A DNA stretch of 23,426 nucleotides from Saccoglossus kowalevskii (GCF_000003605.2 NW_003136331.1:532070-555495), one strand, 5' to 3'. Positions 1 to 9,963 are shown, numbered from the stretch's first letter. Made by a program: numbers and translations. The notes: a model not told the origin generated them from the letters alone.

Positions 1-228
1 ACGCGGGAGAAAAAGATACAATACAGAGTAAAATGATTGGCTGAAATTAAATGATTCTAATTGGTCGAGAATTACTCAGAGGAATCCTTCATGCGAAAGG
101 TAAAACGAATTAACTATAGCGAAATGACATGTAATAATAATATTAGCAATATGAAAACGAATACAAATATATATTATGAATCTCCGACAAGTACGGAGTG
201 ATCACAAGGGAGAGTATAAAATAAAAGT
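1..228. other. Non-coding flank
   Basis: AT-rich sequence with stops in all frames. I see no gene, RNA or clear repeat here before the inverted-repeat element that begins at 238. Confidence 0.5.
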
Positions 229-237
229 CACCATCGC

Positions 238-560
238 GGCTCAGTCTTTTCCACGAAACGAAACGAAACGTGAAAAAAACCGAAATGAAATTAAACCAAA
301 ATTTTGAACGACTTCAAACATCGCCACGTCACAGAAATACATTTGTCGAGAATACATGTATTTAGTTTCCAAATCTGTTTCGCCTACTTTGCAGCTCGAT
401 TCATTTGTGCTGACATGACCATTTTGGAATTGTTGAACACTGATGGCCGCGGCGCTATTCATTTCGTGTTTCACAGTGTGAAATTTTCTCAGATATTATT
501 AGGCCAATGAAAAAAAATGCGGGTTAGGGTTTCGTTCCGTTTCGTGGAAAAGACTAAGCC
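238..560. mobile_element. MITE family 1, copy 1 (323 bp, 9-bp target duplication)
   Basis: The left end GGCTCAGTCTTTTCCACGAA is matched in inverted orientation by the right end, whose reverse complement begins GGCTTAGTCTTTTCCACGAA. The element is flanked by CACCATCGC (229-237) and CACCATCAT (561-569), a 9-bp duplication with 7 matches. A second copy lies at 10103-10408 with its own 9-bp flanking repeat, which fixes the ends. There is no transposase; the short open frame at 304-510 has a counterpart in the other copy only because the copies are homologous. A 9-bp duplication is usual for Mutator-like elements and possible for Merlin-type ones, so the superfamily is inferred. This is a non-autonomous element. 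Confidence 0.85.
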
Positions 561-569
561 CACCATCAT

Positions 570-1649
570 TGTGCAATAATTTTAGTACGTTCATAGTTGG
601 GGGTAATTGTACATCAATATAAAATTCTAATATTCACCGCATTTCAAGTCCACTCTGTCCCACTTTTCTCATACTGCGGTCCGCACTAGGTACTCCTTAT
701 TATTAGTAACAACCTGCCCCATAACCAGCATAACAGCGGGCGCAAACAAAATTCGTATGTACATTAACTAGCGAGGGACTTTGGTGCCATCAAATTATCT
801 AACGTTGCGAAAACGATGTTGCTACATTCTGTGACGATCTCACCCCCTCCCCATTTGATTTTGGACTAATCTATTTTGTCTAGGTACGTACCACAGGGGC
901 TAAAATGTTGTCTCTTTTCATTTTGCAATATTGTACGAATCTTACCGGTATTTACTGTCACTTCAAACGTCTTGGGGAAGTTGATAGGGTTATTAGAACA
1001 TTGATAAGGACATTCCCAGCGAAGTTGCAAGTTACCCGTACGAATCTCGTTAGCGACCAAGCCTTAGTGTGACGTCACAATGACTTAGTTGGTGAAAGCA
1101 AGACGTCCAAAACGATGGTTTAGTGGTTTGTCAATGACTACTGTATATTATTAACGGGCGACCACAGATCAAAACACGTACGTCACAGAAATGTGTCGCC
1201 ACTAGAGGGCTAGCTATAATTTTTTTCGATGCAACATTAACTTAGATTCTGGGTAAGACTTAAGTATGAAGTTATCCTTGCATTTTTTCATACTACGCTT
1301 AAACATTTCCCAGTTGTTCTCAATTGAGATGTTTGGGAGGGATTGGTTTTAATGATCAGTTCATTTTGGCGTTTATTTTTTTCAGTGAACATTCCAAGTC
1401 CTAAACTTGTTCACATTTTGCAAATCTCCTTAAGCGTCTGACTACTAAAATATGAATTCGCGTTAATTATTCCTTTTCCTCATCTTGACATTCAATATAA
1501 CAAGTTACACTGAATGTAATTGGTTAGAGAGAAGTTGTTTTTCTCACCAGGTCATGTCAACCCACACAAGCCATTCAAAAAAGTTATAGGAAGTGCGCCC
1601 TCTTACTTCTTGCTGTGGGGATACGACTACGTCACATACACACACGCAC
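570..1649. other. Non-coding upstream region of the zinc-finger gene
   Basis: No convincing coding region or RNA gene is visible. The only notable site is a full palindromic CRE-type motif at 1070-1077. The short minus-strand open frame at 866-1060 has no recognisable domain. Confidence 0.5.
1070..1077. promoter_or_regulatory. CRE-like palindrome TGACGTCA
   Basis: An exact 8-bp CREB/ATF consensus lies about 870 bp upstream of the ATG of the BTB gene. A half site (TACGTCA) lies nearer, at about 1628-1634, just before the YY1-like motif. Whether these are used is inference; an 8-mer can occur by chance. Confidence 0.3.
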
Positions 1650-1660
1650 AAGATGGCGGA
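1650..1660 (+). promoter_or_regulatory. YY1-like motif, candidate TATA-less core promoter
   Basis: AAGATGGCGGA matches the YY1 site that often overlaps transcription starts and the 5' UTR of TATA-less animal promoters. It lies about 280 bp upstream of the ATG at 1942 in the sense orientation. If the start site is here, the 5' UTR is unspliced and about 280 nt long. The ATG frame is closed upstream by a TAA at 1894-1896, so the coding region does not extend further. Confidence 0.4.
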
Positions 1661-1941
1661 TTTTGGGTCAGGTTTGGTTAAAATTTAAGTGCGAACGTTT
1701 GCCCCGATTTCAACCGTATAAACCCATGCTATATCAGCGAAGTTCTGGTTATCCGACGTGCATTTAGTTTGTATCTTAAATTTCGGATCTGAGGCAAGAT
1801 GATATTCCCTCCATCGCACTGACAGACTGCAAAACGAAAAACCGGATTAAAGTCGTCCGAGTACTCGAGTCGGAGAGGCAAAATATTTGCATATAAATCT
1901 GCATACAGTTTGTAACAAAGGACAACATTGTGATTCTGAAC

Positions 1942-2745
1942 ATGGCTATTCTACCTGCAAACAACTTTCTACGTGCAATCAACGAAATGAGAAAACGGAA
2001 GGAATTTTGCGATGTTAAACTTCTTTCTGACGAGAAAGACGAGTTTATGGCTCACAGAGTTGTGCTGTCGTCTTGCTGCCGAGTCGTGCACCAAATGCTT
2101 TTATCAAAAGAACCAAACCGGAAGTTACCAATATTAGAACTGAAAAACGTGCCCAGTAATATACTCAGCGTTGTTGTAGAATTTGCATACTCTGGTGAGG
2201 TTGATATCACCATGGAAACGGTCCAAGAACTTCTGATGGTAGCTCAACTTTTAGATGTACCAAGTTTAACTAAATTATGCATCACATTTGTTCAGGAACG
2301 CCTCACAGTGCAAACGTGTTTCTCCATCGCCAAAATTGCGAATAATGTCGCCAGCAAGGAACTTTTAGACATTGTCAACAATTTCTCACAGGACAATTTT
2401 CCACCTGTGTGCGCTGATGAACAGTTTCTGAAGCTGTCTGTGGAAGAATTTCTTGAATATATTTGCAATAAAGAACTTATTGAAGAACATCGACAGGAAT
2501 TCAACAGTGCCATACAGGTATGGCTTGAACATAACCCAGGGGAACATCAATTACTGGAAGAGAAACTCAAGGCGACCTTGCAGGAGATGGGTATGGGTGA
2601 TTTGATAAATAGTTTAGAATTAAAGAGAATGCCTATGATGAGTGATGATACACCTAACAATGGGGGAGGTACTGAGATGGTCCTTAGTAACCAAGAGATG
2701 AAGATTATTTTTATTAATACTGAAGAGGAAAGCAATGAATTGATG
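1942..2745 (+). CDS. BTB-BACK-C2H2 zinc-finger protein, exon 1 (BTB and BACK-like domains)
   Basis: First coding exon, 268 residues. The ATG at 1942 has an excellent context (A at -3, G at +4); an in-frame GTG four codons upstream is not a plausible start. Residues about 12-115 form a BTB/POZ domain: FCDVKL (22-27), the FMAHRVVLSS core (35-44), VEFAYSGEVDI (79-89) and LLMVAQLLDVPSL (97-109). Residues about 120-215 resemble a BACK domain (CFSIAKIAN, then LSVEEFLEYI and an F-x-A-x-x-x-W-L-like helix). In this family BTB dimerises and often recruits cullin-3 or co-repressors. BACK usually sits between BTB and kelch repeats, but here zinc fingers follow. The exon ends at ATG|GTAATG (2745/2746), phase 0, matching the next exon. 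The open frame continues into the intron to 2811, but that tail has no domain. A role in transcription is inferred. Confidence 0.92.
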
Positions 2746-3230
2746 GTAATGTTGTTTTTTTCTGTGCCGCCAATATTTTTGAACAATACTTTCAACAAGA
2801 AAATGAGATAATACTACATGTATGTCTACACAAACCAATTGTCATTATAAACATTTGCAGTTTATAAAAAGTTTATATTTTTTCAATGAAAAATGTTCAC
2901 AATGCTTTGAAAACAATAAAAGTAGATTAATATAATAAAATTTCACAAAGATCACTCTAAAATATTTTATGATTTTTCATGACCCTCAAAATTAAAAGCT
3001 GTGTACAGTAAATTCAGTCCCTTAAACACTATAATCTTTCCTGCCAAAATTTGAACCAAATAGACATAATTTTCCATTGATTATAGGCTTTGATCAAAAT
3101 TAAAAAAAAAATATGGACAAACTCATGCATGTTCATTTGGCGAAAAGTTGGTTAATAGAAAGGGTAGGCATGTTTTTGATTGCTAATACAAAACCTATAT
3201 GTAAGGGGGGAAGTTTAAAGGGACAACCTA

Positions 3231-3439
3231 CTGTGGAATACTTTATTTTTGCTTAAAATTATTTTCGCTATTTTCGCTGAAAGGATGATTCCGTGAAAAT
3301 AAAATCCAGCGAATATACTTTTTTTTTTCTATATTTCACATTAAACTAATCAAAAATCAGTGAAAATAAATTCCATACAAAACGCCCAAAAAGCCTTTTC
3401 AGCGAAAATTAATTCCAGTGAAAATAAAGTATTCCACAG
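3231..3439. mobile_element. MITE family 2, copy A (209 bp, TA target)
   Basis: Inverted termini CTGTGGAATACTTTATTTT (left) and its complement at the right (GTATTCCACAG), flanked by TA on both sides. The interior shares long identity with 12276-12458 and 15533-15680, including the ATTCCGTGAAAATAAAATCC and AAATCAGTGAAAATAAATTCC stretches. It has no coding capacity. TA target duplication suggests mobilisation by a Tc1/mariner-like or other TA-targeting transposase. It sits in the intron of the zinc-finger gene. Confidence 0.85.
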
Positions 3440-3819
3440 TATTCACTAATCTGTACACTTATAATTTAGCATGGTTTTGCTAACTGTCAGAATATAATAT
3501 AATCACCTTTATTATATTCATAGTCATGGTATTTGTGCTTATTATATGCCTTTTTATTGGACTGGTTAGTCCAAATTGTACCTGACTGTGGCCGTGCTAA
3601 CCACCGTTTCCTCTCGTGTGTAAACGTATTTGGGTCTATCCAATATGCAAACACATGAGATTAGCCTGTATTTCATGTAGCGTGAACACTATTAATATGC
3701 ATTATAATACCATAGTCATTCACTGCCAGGTCAGCTAGCTACACACATGGACCTCCATGCTAAACACAATCCCCCAAAATAACTTGATGAACCAACCAAC
3801 ACTGTTTTGTACACGTGCA

Positions 3820-3841
3820 GTAGTAATAATAATAATAATAT
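3820..3841. repeat. AAT trinucleotide microsatellite
   Basis: About six or seven consecutive AAT/TAA units follow GTAGT. On the minus strand this reads as a TTA/ATT tract just after a possible AATAAA, as at the 3' ends of some CR1/L2-type retroposons. Confidence 0.75.
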
Positions 3842-4147
3842 TTTATTAGCCTTTGGAGCGGCAAACAAAGAGAAGAAAACAACCAAATCATACATATTTG
3901 AAAAAGGAAAGAAGAAAAATCACATTAAATTCAAACTTTCTTTTCTATACTTATACAATTGAGTAATAAATACTCTAACTTCCTTGGATACAATATTCCC
4001 CAAATTATTGTTGACTTTCCACAATATGTCGCTAAAAAGTACATTAAACTTAAAATTAATTCCTCCACAAAGAAAGTTATTAATAAGTGTTGGGTCTACT
4101 TCAAGGTTTTGAACTTTGTACATGAAGTAGTGGGGGAATGTCTTCAC
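3842..4147 (-). mobile_element. Possible non-LTR retroposon 3' remnant
   Basis: On the minus strand a 75-codon open stretch (4147-3920) is followed by an AATAAA-like site and then the TTA microsatellite at 3841-3820. That order (end of an ORF, short 3' UTR, microsatellite tail) is typical of CR1/L2-like LINE 3' ends. The peptide is rich in K, N, Y and F and shows no reverse-transcriptase catalytic motif. The call rests on layout only and could be chance. Confidence 0.22.
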
Positions 4148-5770
4148 ATATATACTACATGTATGTTAAAAAATATTCGCATTATAGTATTCATAATAAA
4201 GAAACTAGCAAAATATAAAATACAAAGTACATACAATGTATATTCATTCACAATTCTAATTAAGTATTTCAATGTTTAGTGAAGTTTAGACTGAAGTTTA
4301 GTTTTCAATCACTATTGAAATGAGAATTATGTTTATGTTTGAGCTTGACGCCATGACCGAGGACAGGCAGCAGGCTATTATACAGGAATTTGCAACTGCT
4401 AGTCCAAAACAATTCAACTACATGAACATGTCAATGGTTTACAATATATTTTGGTAAAATTATCAAAGAACAATAGAAAAAAATGGGAAAAAGTTGCCAG
4501 TCCAAAATCAAAGTTGCCAGTCTGCTTGGTGGGCTGGACTGGTGGCTGGCTAACACCCTGACAGGCTGAAACACAAAGGAATTCTTATTTTACTCGGTTC
4601 TTAGAGTAGCTTGCTGTTTTATATTATATTTTCGCCTGGCCCATATGCATAAAACTATCACCTTGCCCGTACATGTATGTGTATGAAATTTTGTGTTCTT
4701 CAATAGAAAGTCAGTTGATGAGCATGTTTTTTTTTGGGGGGGGGGTTGTGCACAGACTGAAGGTTAAGTAGTGAATGACTTGGACATTGCCTTGAATAGA
4801 TTAAAAATTCTACATACATGCAGGCAGTGAGTTGCATGACGTGATTGGTTGCGTTATGTCCTGATTTAAATGTACGAATAATTCATTACCCCAAAAAAAG
4901 TTTGTCGATTTTAAGACAAATAAAAAATGTTGTTAAAAATAGTTGTAAATAGCATTTTTGAGCTACAGTTTTGATCGATGTTTTCGGCGTATACGGAAAT
5001 CAATATATTGTTTTCATATTACACAAGACACCAAACACTCTGAAAATCACACAGAATGTAGATAAATACTGCTTAATTAATACAGTGTGATTGCGCCAAA
5101 TTGTGCCTCCCGTTTTAAGCTGTTTCTAAGCGTGCAAACTGTCTTTATTAATGTTCATTTACCATGATTTTTCACAATTAGGTGTTGTGTGACTTACGAG
5201 TCAGGTCACTTCAAAGATGGCGATGTAAACATGGTTGTTGGATACGCTGGTGCTCTCTTCACAGAAATCCCTATTCCTTCTTGAATATTGACGATATTAT
5301 TTTTCTGTCAAGAATTTTGACATGCGAATATATTTATTAACTTAGTGTAGTTTAGTAGTGAATTTTAGCATCAAGACGTCCTCGATGATTTAAATAAAAC
5401 CTCTGTAGAAAACGCCAGTAAAGCTGCACATACCGGATATGGGACAAATGTACGTGTTCAAACAATTCACTAGCTGTGGACCGAATGTTACTCCCAACAC
5501 GACGTAATCGGTAATGAGACAAAATACACTCCGTTGAAAGAAGGGCGCCCTCACGTGCAATTCCTCCTCTGCATACATGTATGCTGTTTGTGTAGTTGAA
5601 TGTCTAACAATATGAAATTAAACTACACTTGGTAATTGGCTTATAATTTGCATATTGATTAACTACTGAAATCACTTTGGATCAGTCTATAAACAGAAAG
5701 GTTGTATATTATTTGTTCAGTAAACATCAAAGAGTATTGATCATTTTCAAACTTATTATTTTTTCAACAG

Positions 5771-8700
5771 GGTGATGATGATGATAATCATGAAGACGAT
5801 GATGAAGGATGTGAGGAAGAAGATTTAGAAGCTTTACCAGAAGAAGAAGTTGCCATTGGAAACCGCCTCCCAATTTGTAAAATATGTAACAGAACTTTCA
5901 GTACTAAACAAGGTTTGAAAAAACATCAAGTAATCCACACTGGTGAAAGTCCATACCAATGTGTATTATGTCAGCGGTGTTTTAAAAGACCAGATAGTGT
6001 GATATCACATATGATATCTATTCATGATGTAGACCCACGACCTAAATCAAAACGTCCATCTGTCTACAAATGTAATTCATGTCATGTACGTATGTTCTCA
6101 CATGCTGAATTTACAAAACATCGAGTAGAGAAACATGGCCTAAATTGGCAATACAAATGTCATATCTGTGAAAATGGATATTTTAAGAGAAAAGATGATC
6201 TAGATTGTCATTTAAAGGGTAACCATAGTGACATTATTGTAAGTGATGAAGAGAATAATTCAAGTCAAGAGTCAACAGGTAATTGTGATAATAATAATAT
6301 TCTGTTGAGGAATGAAAAGAATGATGGTGATAATACTGATGATAGTGATAATGATAATGGATATGATATAGCATCAGGAGATGGTTTTTGTTCTCAACAA
6401 CATTATGATCCAGGTGAGATTGAAGTTCTTGGGAGCCACAGCCCACAGCATGAAAAAGACGCTAAAAATCAAGCACTGCCCAGACATGTGGATGAGTCTA
6501 TCAACAGCCAAGCAATGAACGAACATGCGGAATGTCAACAAAAAACTTCAGTTGACAGTACTGAAGATCAAGATCTTCCGATTGCAGTTGCAGTAAAAAG
6601 AAGAAAAAATTCAAACCCTAAAAAAGTGATTTATGACATGGTAGAAGAATCTGATCCAGAGTCAGTCTCTGATAAAGATGAGGAATGGGTACCGGACTCT
6701 GATCCAGATTCACAGTTAGTGCCAAGTCAATGTGATATCAATGATATTCAGATACAGCTAGCCAAAGATGGAAAATTTTATAAATGCAACTATTGTGAAA
6801 AAAAATTTGTTGCTAGACCCAGTGTCAGAGAACATATTATAATTAGACATTTAAATATCAAACGATTCTGTTGCAAACTCTGTAACGAGTCATTCTTTAG
6901 ACGAGATGGTTTACAATCCCACATGGTTACCATACATGGTACAGACACGCGGGCGCCTATGTGGAAAAAAGCTGAGATGGAAAGGAAAGAGGCATTGCAT
7001 TCTAGTAAACAAAGCAAGCATCAATGTGATCAATGTTGGGATCGTTTCTGTTCCCTGAAAGCATTGAAAAAACATCGTTCTCGTGTTCATAATTCATACA
7101 AGTGGAAATTCAAGTGTAAAGTTTGTGATAAACCATTCTATACAAAGAAGAACTTGGATTTACACATGATTGGGCATAATGTTGTGAAGACGGTCATATC
7201 TAATGATGAGGAGAAAGAAACAGCAGTGAAGACAAGTAATGATAATATTGGTAATCCAGATGTGGAAGCTGTCAGTTTAGATTCAGCAGAGAAGAATGTG
7301 GTTGATAATCAAGAAGAGTCATCTGCCTTCCTTAAAAGTATCACTCTGGAAAACATCGATGATACAATTATCAAAACTGACGAAGGCTACGTATGCAACT
7401 ACTGTCATAAGCTATTCAGGCGCAAGCGAGGTGTCAAAGAACATATCATTATCATACATTTGAAAATTAAGCGATACCAATGTGAGATGTGCAGTGAAAC
7501 ATTCGCTAGACGTGAAAGTTTTGTCTCGCATATGAGGTCGATTCATAACAAGGATGTGCGGAATTCAATATGGAGGAATTACGAGGAAGAGAAAAAAAAT
7601 GCAGTCATGTCAGGAAAAATAAAAAAGAAGTATTCTTGTTCAAAGTGTTCTAAAAAGTGTGCTTCAATGAGAGATCTGAAAAGACACAAAGTAGAACATA
7701 ATAAACATAAATGGAGTTTCATTTGTCATGTTTGTGATAAACCATTCCATAAAAGGATAAACTTGGTGCATCATCTCAAAGGTGGACATCATCAAGAGAA
7801 AGAGATTGACAGTGTGAGTGTTGTGGAACAAGTTTTCAGAGAAATGAAATCCATGGGGCTAGACACAACAATCAAAGTCATCTCTGAATCAGATGGAGAT
7901 CAAGTAAGACAAGTTTACCAGTGTCCTAAGTGTTCTAAGACGTATCCATATCGGTACAAATTGAAGCAACATTTTGTCATTGATCATGGGAAAATAAATC
8001 CTCATGCATGCGACTTCTGTGAAGAAACTTTTAGTCGGCGAGAATCTTTAGTAACTCACGCACAGTTGATACATAATATTGACATTCGTAATCCATCGAC
8101 AATGACCTCTTCTGAACGAGAAAACCAGAAGAAGATGGAATGTGTATGTGAGAGTTGTGATGCAACGTTTGATTCTTACTTCAAGTTGAAAATGCATCGT
8201 CTAACACATGATGATTTAAAATCGTTCAAGTGTGATGTTTGTGATAAAAGTTTTGCAGAGCGCCAGGCTTTGGCAGTGCATGTGGAATGTCATAGATTGT
8301 CTGTTAAACAGTCTGATCATAGCCAAAGCTCTTCTACAGCAAGTGAAGTGAAAGACAAAGGTTCACAGCAACTGGCAGAACTCCAACTACAAATCAAATC
8401 TGCTCCAAGTAAAGAGCTTGAAAAGATTCATAAATGTGGGACATGTTCAAAAAGCTTTGAAACACAAAGGGGGTTGAAAAGCCACGAAATTAGACATCAA
8501 CTCCATAATTTCAACTGTAACCGCTGTGATGCTTCATACACAAAGAAAGACAAGCTAATTGAACATATAAAAACAACACACGGATTAGATAATTTGATAC
8601 TTGAACAAGGTAAAAGAAATCCGTCACATTCTCTACATGTAAAGAACTTTGATGGCAACGAAACAGCTGGCCCATCTACTGTGACTGAAAAAGAAAAACC

Positions 8701-9685
8701 ATACCAATGTGATCGATGTTTACTTCGTTTCAGCCGACAAGATTATTTAACGAAACACCAAGTAGTTCATACAGGTGCCAAGCCGTATCAGTGTTCCACT
8801 TGTAAACGATATTTTAAACAAAGGGAGAACCTTGGTAAACATAAATGTTTTTATAAGTGTAATAAATGTGATAAAGTTTTCACCGACCCATATTCCAAGA
8901 ATCAACATAAATTCGAACATTGGAATAAAGACGCTTATCAGTGCGAGATGTGTGGTAGATTGTTCACGTCCAAGTCATCGTTACAGACCCATCAACTTAT
9001 ACATTTAGGTATAAAACCATATGAATGTAAACATTGCGGTAAATGTTTTGGACAATCCAGTATTCTTGTGATGCACATGCGTGTACATACAGGTGAGAAA
9101 CCACATCTTTGTGAACTTTGTGGTAAGACGTTTGCATCTCCATTTGAATTGCGCATACACCACAAACGTAATCACACCAGTAAAATGACTGAATTTCAAT
9201 GCAGCGACTGCGGTTTGAAGTTTTCATCTAAGTATTCTCTCTGTGGTCATCTTGGTAAACATCGTTCTAATGCATCCTTCGCCTGTGATATCTGTGGCAA
9301 GACGTACCATCGTAAAGGTAACCTGATAGAGCATCAGAAATCTCATGACCAAACTCTAAGAATGTCAAAAAGGTCCAAAAGAACTTCATCTAAACCTCCT
9401 CCTGCGAGTACAACTGTTCATATGGAGCCCAGTATGATAGAAACCTATGCCTCAACTAGCGATAATATACAAGACATAGCTTCTACATCGATGGGGTATC
9501 CAAGCATACGAAGGGACACAGAAACCGAACATTTGACCATGACTCGTAATGAACCAGTAAATGTTTCTAATATGCTTGCCAACATCTATCAACCAACACA
9601 AGACCTGTATAGTGGTCATGATAACGAACAACCAAACATTTCACTTCCGTATCCCACTGGACACTATTATCAGTACCCTAACTGA
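5771..9685 (+). CDS. BTB-BACK-C2H2 zinc-finger protein, exon 2 (26 fingers)
   Basis: Second and last coding exon, 1304 codons plus TGA, giving a 1572-residue protein with exon 1. It opens with an acidic hinge (residues 269-295). Fingers 1-4 span 304-420, 5-8 span 607-737, 9-12 span 810-942, 13-16 span 986-1109, 17-18 span 1157-1205 and 19-26 span 1248-1460. The first four groups are diverged copies of one four-finger module. Only the last group has TGEKP-type linkers (TGAKP, LGIKP, TGEKP), so it is the best candidate for classical DNA contact. A basic patch at 544-553 (KRRKNSNPKK) and another at 1467-1475 may be nuclear localisation signals; 557-582 is a second acidic patch. Finger 20 ends H-K-C instead of H-x3-H, and finger 11 has Cys in place of the conserved Phe. 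I infer a nuclear DNA-binding regulator; no specific ortholog is recognised. Confidence 0.96.
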   Translation, partial: GDDDDNHEDDDEGCEEEDLEALPEEEVAIGNRLPICKICNRTFSTKQGLKKHQVIHTGESPYQCVLCQRCFKRPDSVISHMISIHDVDPRPKSKRPSVYKCNSCHVRMFSHAEFTKHRVEKHGLNWQYKCHICENGYFKRKDDLDCHLKGNHSDIIVSDEENNSSQESTGNCDNNNILLRNEKNDGDNTDDSDNDNGYDIASGDGFCSQQHYDPGEIEVLGSHSPQHEKDAKNQALPRHVDESINSQAMNEHAECQQKTSVDSTEDQDLPIAVAVKRRKNSNPKKVIYDMVEESDPESVSDKDEEWVPDSDPDSQLVPSQCDINDIQIQLAKDGKFYKCNYCEKKFVARPSVREHIIIRHLNIKRFCCKLCNESFFRRDGLQSHMVTIHGTDTRAPMWKKAEMERKEALHSSKQSKHQCDQCWDRFCSLKALKKHRSRVHNSYKWKFKCKVCDKPFYTKKNLDLHMIGHNVVKTVISNDEEKETAVKTSNDNIGNPDVEAVSLDSAEKNVVDNQEESSAFLKSITLENIDDTIIKTDEGYVCNYCHKLFRRKRGVKEHIIIIHLKIKRYQCEMCSETFARRESFVSHMRSIHNKDVRNSIWRNYEEEKKNAVMSGKIKKKYSCSKCSKKCASMRDLKRHKVEHNKHKWSFICHVCDKPFHKRINLVHHLKGGHHQEKEIDSVSVVEQVFREMKSMGLDTTIKVISESDGDQVRQVYQCPKCSKTYPYRYKLKQHFVIDHGKINPHACDFCEETFSRRESLVTHAQLIHNIDIRNPSTMTSSERENQKKMECVCESCDATFDSYFKLKMHRLTHDDLKSFKCDVCDKSFAERQALAVHVECHRLSVKQSDHSQSSSTASEVKDKGSQQLAELQLQIKSAPSKELEKIHKCGTCSKSFETQRGLKSHEIRHQLHNFNCNRCDASYTKKDKLIEHIKTTHGLDNLILEQGKRNPSHSLHVKNFDGNETAGPSTVTEKEKPYQCDRCLLRFSRQDYLTKHQVVHTGAKPYQCSTCKRYFKQRENLGKHKCFYKCNKCDKVFTDPYSKNQHKFEHWNKDAYQCEMCGRLFTSKSSLQTHQLIHLGIKPYECKHCGKCFGQSSILVMHMRVHTGEKPHLCELCGKTFASPFELRIHHKRNHTSKMTEFQCSDCGLKFSSKYSLCGHLGKHRSNASFACDICGKTYHRKGNLIEHQKSHDQTLRMSKRSKRTSSKPPPASTTVHMEPSMIETYASTSDNIQDIASTSMGYPSIRRDTETEHLTMTRNEPVNVSNMLANIYQPTQDLYSGHDNEQPNISLPYPTGHYYQYPN

Positions 9686-9768
9686 TGTGTAGTGATGCCA
9701 AACAACCAAACAATATCTCGCACTCAACAATATTATCAGTTATCAGTTAGCTAAACTTTATTTAAATA

Positions 9769-9963
9769 CTTCTGTAAAATCTGTATTATAAACCACAACT
9801 TCTACTACTAGTATTAAAATGGTACAATGCAACAGCAGGGATGCGACTTCTATTAGAGCACCTACAGATATGAGAAATGATGAATTTTTGGTTCTCAATT
9901 ATTCAAAAGAATGGAGCAACTTCTATTTAGGATGCGGCTACTAATACAGATTTTACGGCAGTC
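9769..9963. mobile_element. MITE family 3, copy 1 (in the 3' UTR)
   Basis: The left end CTGTAAAATCTGTATTATAA and the right end, whose reverse complement reads CTGCCGTAAAATCTGTATTA, form terminal inverted repeats. The element is a reverse-orientation, diverged copy of 12006-12196. Shared interior words include AAAATGGTACAATGCAACAG here against its complement there. The exact ends are uncertain by a few bases. As part of the UTR it would add a long imperfect hairpin to the mRNA. Confidence 0.8.

Larger units (their letters stand above)
2746..5770 (+). other. Single 3.0-kb intron of the zinc-finger gene
   Basis: Donor GTAATG at 2746 and acceptor TTTTTCAACAG ending at 5770; both flanking exons are phase 0. 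It contains a TA-flanked MITE (3231-3439), an AAT microsatellite (3820-3841), a possible retroposon tail (3842-4147) and a T/G homopolymer tract near 4726-4745. The rest is AT-rich. The open frames at 3920-4147, 3959-4279 and 5390-5578 have no recognisable domain and no splice context and are not called as genes. Confidence 0.85.

Noticed and set aside
304-510. Open frame similar to another at 10162-10380, looking like a small gene family
   Set aside because: Both lie wholly inside the two copies of one inverted-repeat element; their similarity is that of the elements, and neither has a domain.
515-540. Telomere-like GGTTAGGGTTT
   Set aside because: A single occurrence near the end of each family 1 element, with no tandem TTAGGG units.
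1930-1941. Upstream start of the BTB protein at 1930
   Set aside because: Codon 1930 is GTG; the first ATG in frame is 1942 and has a strong context.
2746-2811. Extension of the BTB exon to the TAA at 2809-2811 as a short stand-alone BTB protein
   Set aside because: The tail has no domain, a donor lies at 2746 and phase 0 matches the zinc-finger exon. A short unspliced isoform remains possible but is unsupported.
6234-6446. Minus-strand H/Y-rich open frame
   Set aside because: It is antisense to the acidic D/N-rich linker of the zinc-finger protein.
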